Program-made: the position numbers and the translations under genes
Notes under the pieces: model-generated
What the model was told of the DNA's origin: nothing
Seen by the model: only the letters and a program-made list of their open reading frames with translations
Databases searched by the model: none
Part shown: positions 21,188-31,600 of the stretch, in pieces
How the letters are laid out: the number at the start of each line of letters is the position of its first letter
Position numbering within the stretch: position 1 is the first letter of the stretch
Assembly: GCA_027922465.2 (NCBI GenBank)
Contig: BQMF02000164.1
Location: 434,001 to 498,000, forward strand
Direction of reading: 5' to 3'
DNA length: 64,000 nt
Origin: Turritopsis dohrnii
Taxonomy: Eukaryota; Cnidaria; Hydrozoa; Anthoathecata; Oceaniidae

Positions 21188-21842
21188 AATGTTAAAAGAA
21201 TAATAATGAAGAAAGGTAGAAACGATGGGAGACAGTTACGATTTTCAAAAATAATTTGTTCAGGTCATACAACAAAGCTACTCATTCCCACATATAATGC
21301 AAATACACCTTTGGGTAGGGATATTTTCCCTTTATGAGTAAATCCAAAATGTATGATAAATATTCAAAACAAAAGTTTGAACATATTTAAATTATTTCAT
21401 CCACCACAAACTATTTCTGTAATATATCCACATCAAGAGAATCACCCACTTTTATGTTATATTAATATAAAATCCGATTTCATGCAACCACAAGCAGTGT
21501 TTAACTGAACAAATAGCATTCATCCTTGTAGCCTTGGAAAATACAAGAAGCAATCTCTCAAAAAAGACAAAAAAAATAAATGGATATGCATTAACTATCT
21601 ACCAATTGACCATACCCATAATTCAGTTATCTTTCGAATACATACTACAGCTACCACAATGCAATGCGATGAATTGGAGATCATTTGAAGCACATTTCTG
21701 AACATCTGTTTTGTTTTGAAACTCTCTCTCTCCGTATTCTTCCATTGAGGGATTTTTAAAGATTTTATCGCATTGAATTATGGTGTTCTAGGGAGATAGT
21801 TGAATTATGGGAATGGCGAATCTCAGACTAATTGAACTTCAT

Positions 21843-21954
21843 GTCAGCTCATCAAAGTCACTACGACGAAGAGCATCTTCATTGAAATTGTGAGTATATT
21901 TCTATAGAAATGCACTCCTTCGCAGTGAATTTTTAACAAAAATGTGCCCGCTGG
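21843..21954 (-). mobile_element. Foldback MITE family copy, opposite orientation
   Basis: AAAGTCACTACGACGAAGAG, then TTTCTATAGAAATGCACTCC and the terminal TGTGCCCGCTGG. The left end is worn. Confidence 0.75.
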
Positions 21955-22088
21955 TACACCAATAACACAGCTTCAAATGAACCACATGCAAACGAGATTG
22001 AGATTATACCAAACAGGAAGTGATCATCTCTGTTCATCAAATATGGCGGTATTATTCAATTCGGAAACTATTATCTCCATAAAACAAA

Positions 22089-22391
22089 CTAGAATTTCTT
22101 CTGCTTTTTAATGAGGTTATGTTCTCGTAATTTCGCTTTCCTTAACCGTCTATAATAAGCGATACCATGGGTCTCAGGAGACATGTCTTTTAGCTCAACT
22201 TTGGGTCCACCTAGTGTCCACAACCAGTCAGGATATTCAGAATCTTCCTTTAATTTAATGTCTTCACCGTCTTTTCTGTAATTAGCACCAGGACATGTAG
22301 TTGGGAATGTCTGTTCAGTGACGTATTGTCTGCATGTTCGTGCAACGACATTGAAAATATAAACATCTCTCATGACGAACTTTCTCAACAT
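22089..22391 (-). CDS. MRPL54: Mitochondrial large-subunit ribosomal protein mL54
   Basis: A single-exon frame of 100 aa from ATG 22391 (MLRKFVMRDVYIFNVVARTC); an in-frame ATG at 22427 would add 12 residues. The N-terminus is basic and hydrophobic, suiting a mitochondrial presequence. The conserved mL54 body follows: TTCPGANYRKDGEDIKLKED, SEYPDWLWTLGGPK, then YYRRLRKAKLREHNLIKKQK at the C-terminus. mL54 is a small protein of the mitoribosomal large subunit, so it acts in mitochondrial translation. The length is slightly shorter than human (138). It lies between GTF3C5 and MnSOD-B, all on the minus strand, with foldback repeats on both sides. The start is uncertain by 12 codons. Confidence 0.9.
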   Translation of the reverse strand: MLRKFVMRDVYIFNVVARTCRQYVTEQTFPTTCPGANYRKDGEDIKLKEDSEYPDWLWTLGGPKVELKDMSPETHGIAYYRRLRKAKLREHNLIKKQKKF

Positions 22392-22437
22392 CTTCACTAA
22401 TATTTCCTTAAATGAAACATGCAGCAAATCAGAATGT

Positions 22438-22562
22438 CTCAGCAGGCAAAATCGTCAAAAAGTCACTGTGATGAAGAGAAGCACTTTTATTGAAAGTGCT
22501 TGTTTACTTCCATAAATATGCACTCCTTCGCAATGATTTTTCAACAACTTTGCCCACTTTGA
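22438..22562 (-). mobile_element. Foldback MITE family copy just upstream of mL54
   Basis: CAGCAGGCAAAATCGTCAAA start, AAGTCACTGTGATGAAGAG, ATGCACTCCTTCGCAATG, ending AACTTTGCCCACTTTG. It lies within 50 bp of the mL54 start, so it may fall in the promoter or 5' UTR. Confidence 0.8.
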
Positions 22563-23882
22563 CGAGAACAAAATACAATATATCAATGTCATTGCAGTAG
22601 TTGGATATTGATACAAAAGTACAAAGAAAACAAATTTTTCACTATCTCAGCCTTTTTGTTGTAGAGTTGCAAATACCTCTGTCCAACAAAAATATGCTAA
22701 GAACGCTTGGATGAGATTTGAAAAGTTTCCCTCTTGGAAACACAGATTCATTATTTTGTCCAGCAGACATTTTACATATATTGACTTGAACTCATAAATT
22801 TTAATAGCCTTCATAATTTTAAAGAACAAAAAAAAATGACTAAATCCTATCTATGACATTCTTTGACATTCTAGTTACAATCTCGAACAATACAATAAAA
22901 ATGATGTTCCTCTCCCCAAATTTCGACAAACAATAAAATGTATTTACAAATTTTGTAAAATAAAATGTTTTATGCAGTAATCAATGACAATCATTCCACC
23001 ACATAAAATGATAACTTACTTCACAAGTTACAATGCATTTTGTTTTCCAGAGTTTGAAAATACTGCTGTTACCTTTTAAAGCCTTGCAATGAATTTATTT
23101 CATTTACAGCGGAGTGATTAGACTTCTGTTATTAGATATACTACCTGCCCGTAGATAATTTTTTAAGAATTTTTATAATCTTAATTGAGCACTGTTTGTT
23201 TATGATAGCAACGTTTAAACCGTGAGTTCAAACATGATGTGCAATTTGATTTGAAAAATTATTAGAAAAATTTGGTTAAAATTGGATACACAAAAGATAT
23301 TAATGATAAGTAATAAGTAATAAGTAATGCCAACTAACAATGACTACCGACAAGTAACCAACCAATGACTAAGTAAGAAGTATGATGTAGATAATTTATG
23401 GATATATATGTGACATTCATTACACTCTTTCACAATTTTTAAGGAAGCATAAACAAGTAACTGCTTTTAAAAAACTGGGAAATATAAGAGGTAAAAAACT
23501 AATAAAATATAAAAAATTACTAAGTGATGAAAGAAAATATAAATATAATAAGATATAAATAGCAAATCATAATAAAAATAATGATGGATTTAACAATAGC
23601 CATAACAACATTCAGAAAACTTCCTTTTAGACAAACTTTTAATCATAAAAAAAGACTTCTTTATTTTGAAGCAGCCCCTCTAGAAACCATAAAAACTGGT
23701 TTGGGATTGAGATGACATGTCAACACTTTTTATATGAAACAATGTCCATGTTTCAGTTGATAAATCAATCCAGCCAGCTGATACTTGAACTATAGGGCCA
23801 GCATCAGAGCATTCTCCAAGTGGGAACACTTTGTATAGTTCATACGAAAAAAGTATTAAAGACTGTTACTTGACATAATTTT
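22563..23882. other. Intergenic, no gene seen
   Basis: Very AT-rich, with a short (AAGTAAT)n run at about 23305-23330. It lies downstream of MnSOD-B, whose 3' UTR must end here. Nothing else can be supported. Confidence 0.5.
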
Positions 23883-25879
23883 TCATTCACTACAATGGTC
23901 ATCATCTTGACTGAACAACGACAAGGCATCTGATAATCTGTCGGCTACATTATGCCAATCCACGACATCGTATATAGCTGCCACGTAATCTTGACGTATG
24001 TTTTTGTACTGTAGATAGTATGCATGTTCTCCCACATCAATTCCTAACAATGGTATCAAACCTACGACAAAAGTTAAGAACAGTTACGATTGGCTGATCT
24101 TCTGAATAAACCACATGTATGTAACTTAAAAAAGTAATAAGTAAATTGCATAAGAGGTAACATATCACAAACATTTTGGAAAGACTCATAAAAAATCACT
24201 AGAGTAATATGAATATTAGATGCTCTGGTGCTTTTAAGAAGAAACATAAGTTGACACATATTATCAATTATCAGTTTAATTTTGGTAATAGGTGAACACC
24301 AAAAATGACATCATAGCAGTTGAACAAAATCCACGTACCAGTAGTGCCTTCCAAAGGATCTTGATTGGCACATGTGGCAATAGCCAATCTTTTGTTGACT
24401 TTATCATACCCCTATTACAAATACGACAATACATCCACAATTGTAAGGGTCAAGCACTTCCTCAAAAACATCTTTCAATTAGTTCTTTTAGTTCGAAATT
24501 TAGCATACTTCTTTTAACACAAACAGCCATGACTTGAACTTAAAGTATCGTGAATAAACCGAATCCATCCAATTCCCATGCGTCTGCTAATGACAATATT
24601 CTACATACCAGCCAACCCCAACCAGAACCTTGAACAGCCACCGTAGCAGCAGATAACTTGCTTTTCATATTCTCATAAGAACCAAAATCTCGATTGATAG
24701 TTGCAAGCAAATCTCCTGAAATGACATTGGAAGTTCATATATAAGTCCAGTTAAATAATATTACATTCAAAACTGCTTGAACATCTACCATTCACACTTT
24801 CATCTTCATTCAATGTAAGACGGCTTTTACTTGTTTTTATTTCTCATTACGCTAAGATTCAACATGTAATTTACAATCATGGAAATGTTCCTTTCTGATT
24901 CAGATAAGAATAGTCTCATCATAGTTCTAATGTCTGATAAAATCTCAGCTAGATCGATCTTATGAATTTATCCAATAACATCAAAACAATGATTGTTGAA
25001 AATATGAGTCTAGAATTACCTGTTGGTTCTCCTCCACCATTTGGTGACAAATTGGTCCAAAATATAGAATGATTAATATGTCCACCACCATTGAACCTCA
25101 ATGCTGGTGCAAGACTGATTATTGTTGACACATCACCTGTAATATGGCTGGAAGAGGTGAATATAAAGACTAATTACTGCTAGGGTATTTTTACGAACTA
25201 TACATTTTCCTACACATTTTTCTTTCCTCACTTGCATAAATAAAAAACTTTTTTTCAGATTTCTTAAAAGCCAATCGAATTATTGATAAAATGAGATAAA
25301 TTTCGGTTTATGATCATGTATTTTTTGGACCAAATTTTTTATCATGATATTGACATAGATTTATAAATTTAACTAAATTTTAAACTACAATGTCTCATAA
25401 TTGCATTGTCTAAAAACAAAATTGTGCTAACTAATTGTTCTTGTGCCTAACATTTTTTCAATTTCATTCTAAAGTACTACACAAAACAAACTTTATCATA
25501 AACAGACACAATAAATATTTATATACACGGCCGGGAAACCTGCTTATAAAAACATGTGGTCAATCTGTTGAGTTTTGATCTACTAGTCAAGATCAGATGA
25601 AATTGAACAAATGAATAAAAATTGAATATCAATCCAACCAAAATAATAAATATTACCTTTTGCCCGTGCTTCAGCAATTTGTTCATCAGCCAGGTTGAGG
25701 TTATTCACATAGCTTTGATGATGTTTTGCATAATGAATTTCCATAATCTCTGCTGAAATCGTTGGTTCCAAATCACCATAGTCATATGGCAAATCCGGAA
25801 GTGTATGCTTGCTTGCACTTACCATTCGTGAGAGTAGCTTTAGTGTATTTACACAAAGTGTTCCAGATAAGCAAATCAT
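23883..25879 (-). CDS. Manganese superoxide dismutase, copy B, with altered metal-site motif
   Basis: Five exons: 25657-25879, 25020-25136, 24609-24715, 24339-24411 and 23883-24061. The first four have exactly the lengths of copy A (223, 117, 107, 73), proving duplication after the intron pattern was fixed. The product is 232 aa from ATG 25879 ([19 protein letters not shown]); an in-frame ATG at 25909 would add [10 protein letters not shown], which carries the basic residues a presequence needs. The ligands His (IHYAKHH), His (HINHSIFW), Asp and His are present, and so is the Gln of NQDPL. But the motif reads DVGEHAYY, replacing the Trp next to the metal site that is near-invariant in Fe/Mn SODs (Trp161 in human). 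The C-terminus runs 12 residues past copy A ([12 protein letters not shown]). It is open throughout, so probably expressed; activity is uncertain. Confidence 0.92.
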
Positions 25880-28602
25880 GTGTATATTTTTTTTGACCAA
25901 AGACAACAACTTTATAATTAATGTTTTGAATTATAAACATGTAAAATCTTAAACTCATGTAATTTCAAATTTATTTTTTTATTTATTTTTTTATTTATTA
26001 TTTACCCAGGATAAATATAGTTGCTAACTACTGAAAAAAAGTGAAAAACAATTACAATATTCTTAGCATTCTACATGTATAGATAATTGCCTGCATAAAC
26101 AAACAATTTTTTTGCGAGTATTTTCAACAATTCATACAAGTATCAATGTTGATTTGGGCTATGAGTTAAATGAGAAATAATACTACTGACAGAAGCTTCA
26201 TAATTTAAATTTATTTTCTAACACTATTAAAAAGTTTCGGTGTCATCCAACCACCATCATCAGTTACACATTGAAAGTGTCAGTATTCTTTCTCATAATT
26301 CACAAGATTTTACAGAATTAACAAGAAGCATGATGGCACAGAACGGAAGCAGCATTTCAACGTGCAATATACAAACCAAAGAGATATTAACTTATTTGTC
26401 TAAAATCCTGCATGAAACTTTGTCAACTTTTGTATAGATTTGATACAAACAAAAGAATTATACACAATGTGTGAACTGTATCCCATGGATATTTTATATA
26501 TTTTTTAAAAAAGAAGCTATGTAAGAGCATAGAAATACGAAAGAGAAAAATAAAACTTCCTCCAAAAAATATAAGAAACGAAGTAAAAGCAAAAAAATCA
26601 GAAATACTGTGTTTTAAACTTTGATGCAAGAAAAAAAAGTAGCCAAAATACTCAGATTCCAAGCATAAAAAAATAATATAAAAAGCTTTTAAGAAGTTTA
26701 AGTAAACTCTTTGATGAATCTTATTAACTGCAAGAGAATTTCGCAGCAAAGGATGTTACCAAAACAAAGTTTTTAAAAATCTAGTTTATTTCGAGTGATG
26801 CTTCAAAATGGGTGGAACTGAAATTTGTCTACTTTTTGATGAATAAGTGGTAAAATACTAAAATAATTTTATAAAGAATGTTTTGATAGTTTTTAAAATT
26901 ATTAGCTTCTGTTCTTTAGTTGGAGTTTAAGCAGTTTTGGAAGGGACTTTCGCAGACTGTCAAGTATAGACTAAGAAGGACTAGGAGTAGGAGTAGGAGT
27001 AGTAGTAGTACACAGGTATAAATAGTACACAGGTGTTTTAATGCCTGTATTAACTTTCGTTGCTACCGTAAAAATAAAATGGAAAAATGGAAAATTGTTA
27101 AATGCAACACACATTCCAAATGTTTAAATGGGATTATCCATCTTTGACAACATTACATAAGTGCAGACTGTAGACCAATATAAGAGGTTAATCACCAATT
27201 TCCTTGAGATCAGATAATTTAAGTAATAAAACCAATAAAAATTTCATCCAAAACATTTTTCAAATGTATTTTTGATTGAATAAAGTAGGAACAAACTTTT
27301 CAAATTTTGAAAGAATGAATTGAAATAATATTGACATTATAACAGTTAGAACATGTTTGAACCAACTAACAATACCCAAAATTAATAATGTCTATCATTA
27401 CCATAGGCAGTCCAACTAGCAAAACTGTATTCAAGCAAAACGAATAGTTGGCATGAGATTATGCAGAGTATCTTGTATTTGTGCATTAAGGAAAGAGACT
27501 ATAAATTTATGAAACTGAATGAGAACTTTGAATTTTGAAATTTAAAAAGAGGAATTCCAAAATCACATCAAGATCGATGATGTTACACAGGGGCTAATAC
27601 AGGATTTGAATTTGGGCGGCGGTAGCCGCACATTTAGCCTGTCGAGCGAAGCGTGTCAGGCGAACAAATGCAGCTGGGGGTCAGGGGGGGCACTGTAAGC
27701 CCCCTCTGTGGGGTCCAGGGGCGAAGCCCTGAAAAATTTTCGATTTGAGGGCCTAAATGGTCTAAAATGCGTTCTATTTTAACATACTATACATATTCTT
27801 AGTCCCTTAAAACTTTCTCATTTCTTGTTATTCGTGTCGTAACAGTCTTTCCTGTAGAATCTTCAAATGTTCTTCGAAATTCAATCACGCGAATCGGCGT
27901 GTTTACCTTCCGCCATTTTTGATTTCCTTACTTTGTGGATATTTTACAGGACTATATAATCATTTCGAAAGTTTCAGTTCGTAAAGTAATCACCTAGCCT
28001 TGGTAACCAGGTACGGAAACCTCACAGAGTGCCCTTCTTTCCCAGCGCTTCTTCTCTGCTTTACGCTAAATCGTAAGTCTGATTTAGCGCAAAAGAGAGA
28101 AGAAGCGACGGTAACGAGGTTGTCTTTCCGCTTTAAAATAAGATGAACGCACTTCTCCGTATTTAATAATTTAATAAGAGAGATAAGGAACTTCGAACTT
28201 TTTTCCCTTTCTTTCGTTTTGCTCTTCTCACATTTTTTTTTTATCTTTTCAAAAAAAACCTTTTCCCTTTTTTTTTGAATTTGGGCGCCTCGATCTTGGC
28301 GCCCAATAGCGGTTACCGCTATGAAATTTGACCTGTATTAGCCCCTGTTACAGTAACAAAAGAAGAGTAATCATTGATTCATAATTATATGGAAATCGAA
28401 AATGTTGCACATTAAATAAAGGAAACTTGCACAAAATTAAGACTGGAAAAGGTTTGTCAGACGTCCCTAAATAATATTTGATTCGGATGAAAATACATTT
28501 TTATCAAAATATCACTTTGTTCCAAGAGTCGCTGTTTGTTTCTTTAAAGGATATCCATTTATATTCCATTATTTCATGTTTATTTACTTCAGTCTGAGTT
28601 GA
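25880..28602. other. Intergenic between MnSOD-B and SGTA
   Basis: AT-rich, with a (TAGGAG)n/(TAG)n tract at about 26978-27010 and a 750-bp TIR element at 27598-28347. The 108-codon frames near 26.5 kb are low-complexity and not convincing. Confidence 0.5.
27598..28347. mobile_element. 750-bp TIR element with 5-bp TTACA target duplication
   Basis: The left end CAGGGGCTAATACAGGATTT and the right end (complement CAGGGGCTAATACAGGTCAA) are inverted and flanked by TTACA at 27593-27597 and 28348-28352. Inside are a GC-rich subterminal region (GGGGTCCAGGGGCGAAGCCC) and a strong internal hairpin at about 28045-28108 (TTTACGCTAAATC / GATTTAGCGCAAA arms flanked by CTTCTTCTCT / AGAGAGAAGAAG). No transposase frame; non-autonomous. 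Confidence 0.85.
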
Positions 28603-31600
28603 TCAAGATGTTCCACCTGCCTGGTCATCTTTGTTACTTCCTGGATAGTCTGGCTGAGGTCCTTGCTGAAACTGTGATCGCAAGTTTTCGACCACTTCAG
28701 GATTTTCACGCCTCATCTGTTCACCAAACTGTTGTGCCCTGCAAATAATTAAAATCCTCCTTAATCACGTATCTGAAGTGTAACTGCTCAAAGAATAGTG
28801 CTTTGTGATAGAAAATTATTTTTGTTGAAGACTTGAGTTTTCCAAACTTACGCGTTCATGATGTTGGAGAAATCCAGTCCAGCTGGCATTTGCATTCCAG
28901 GACCCTCAGGTTGTGAACTATTCCCGTTGGGATTTTGTTGTGCATTCTGTGACTGGGGCGCGCCACCCATCATATTGGCAAACCTGTAAAATTTCATGGT
29001 AAGAATAGAGCTATATCAGAAAACCTCGTCTTAACAGACGAAAGTTGAGAGTAATTTTCTTAGTAAAGGAAAAATAAAGGTAAGACAAAAATCATTCACT
29101 ATGCTAAAATAGCCACTTTACTTGACCAGACTTTTGTTCTAGGACTTCTACCTATCAAGTACTGTATAAAGATAATATAAATAAATTATTTATTTTTGGT
29201 TGATAGCACTACTTAGTTTTATTTGTGTGAGAAAACAATCAAGCCAGACAGCTTAATAATTTCAAAATGATTGGGAAACATTTTTCCACCATAATAGTAA
29301 ATCAATTTATTTATTAAGGCCAACTTTATCCTGTTAAAACATACAAAAATAAGTGTGCGTTTACATGAGAGCCGTAGTGAACTCAAACTGGTTTGAAATT
29401 TTAAGCTGTTTGAAATCGGCATTCTGTTTACATGAGAAATTTTGATACGGACTTGACGAGTTTTGTCGAATAAAAATCGAAACAATAGATTTACTAGTTT
29501 CTAGCTCTCTCTATGAGTGCATTTTTAAATGAGAGCCATACTGAAATCACACTGGTTTGAGATTTCAATACGGGTAGAAATATTTTCTTTAGACGATGGA
29601 ATAAATTTAGCACATTCTACATTTTTATTTCATATGTGTCAACAAAATTTAATTAAAGGGATTGTCCGGTAAAAAATAATAATTTGTGATATAATGTAAT
29701 TTTGGTAAAGAAACAACAATTTACCGTTTAAACTTTTCAAATCTTCGTCGTTTAGATTAATATCAACGATTAATATTAGCCATGTTAACACAGCACATTT
29801 ATTTTGATGAATGATCTTCAGCGCAAAAAAGAATGGGTAAATAATCTATTATGCGTAATTATGCGAATGACGTATTAGTTTGCCTTCCGTTCATATACTG
29901 CATAGTATGTCCGCTGGAAAGTACAGTTTACCCCCGGTAATTAAAGAATATTAACGAAATAAAAAATAATGAAAGTCGATGATTTTTCATTAAAACCTTT
30001 AAATATAACATTTTCGAAATTAAGTGATTGGAAAAAGATTTTTTTTTTGAAAAAAGATTTTTTATTTGAAAAAAACATATAAAAATGAACGCCTGCAATA
30101 CACCAATGAAACAGGGAGTGAAAGGATTTCAATTTGAACCCGAGAGATCTCTTGCGACAGAAGAACCTGGAACTCTTCTTTTTGACGACGGGAGAGTTGT
30201 TGCTTCTGCTGTCAACTGACTCACGCGAGCAAAACGCGGTGACAGATTGGTGTAAATGTGGAAAATGTGAAGTTATGCCAAGCTCTCAGGAGTGTATCTG
30301 TTGCACAGAGATTGACGAAATTCAATATGTCCATCTTGAAGGTAAATTAACAAGGGAAGATTTGTAAAATGGAACTTATCCTGCAGGATTACCAGGAAAG
30401 CTCTCTTTTTCAGGTATCAAGTGCATCACAGAACATAAAGATTTTTATCCAATAGTTTTGCTAAACAATAACTTGTGGACGGCGTTGGTAGCATTGCACG
30501 ATAGAGAAAGTCGTGGTTTAACGCACAAAGATAAAATGTCAAATAGGTAGATTTTTCATCACCTTTTATGATAAAACAATGAAATGTGAAAACTTTCACA
30601 CCTTTCCAAGCCAAATCGAAATTTCAAACTTATTTGAGAAATAGGTTTGAAATCATCACAAGTAAAATTTCAGTGCGGTCGTTATCATGTAAACATCGCT
30701 GAAGGTTTGAACAGGAACCATAGTGAAATAAGAACCTGTATCGAAACTCGTAACGGGTGGATTGAAAATTCAAATTGGTTTGAGTTCATTACGGCTCTCA
30801 TGTAAACGCACTCATACAAATATGAATGTTTATCATAACACAACAGATAGTTATAAAGAATAAGAAAATTCTCACATATTCTGCATTTGTGGGTTTTGCA
30901 TGAAACTTTGTGCCTAACAATGGAAATAATATCTTGTAAATACAAAAACATCAATGCCTTACAAATTTAAATGATTATGAAGAACACGATGATTTCTATT
31001 CTCACCATGTTCATAACTGCAGGATTTGACAATAATGAACTTAAATCTAATCCAGCCAATGGATTCATTTGTGGATTGGCAGCTAAACAAAAACGTCATA
31101 GTTCAGTTACACAGTGGGCAAGTTTGTTGAAAAGGAGGGCATTTCTATAGAAATAACAATATTTCAATACAAATGCTCTTCATCACAGTTACTTATGGAC
31201 AATTTGATGGTACCTGCAGCACCAGCCGATGTTCTTGATGATTGGAGTTGCTCTTTAGCCATATTTAAATTTGTTTTGTACGAATTATTCTTTGGTTCCA
31301 ATTGTAAAGCCTGATTTAAAATTTGCCGTAAATTACACAAACATATAATGTCTATTGACAATCACTGATAAAAAGTGAAAAATATTTAACCTTTTCATAG
31401 TGCTTTATAGCCTCTTCGTATTTCTTATTGTTTAAGTGCACCAATCTATGGAATATTTTGTATTCCCATGTAAAAAAGCCAAATCATGTTAAAAAAAACC
31501 CCCAGAATATACAAAGAATATAGATCTATATTTTGAAAAACAGTAATTCACAGACCCTAATCTTCCATAAGCTTTGCTGTAGTTTGGATCTATGGAGATG

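Larger units (their letters stand above)
20847..22088. other. Intergenic between GTF3C5 and mL54, with two MITE copies
   Basis: AT-rich; holds foldback copies at 21068-21187 and about 21843-21954. The 5' end and promoter of GTF3C5 lie at the low end. Nothing else recognised. Confidence 0.5.
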
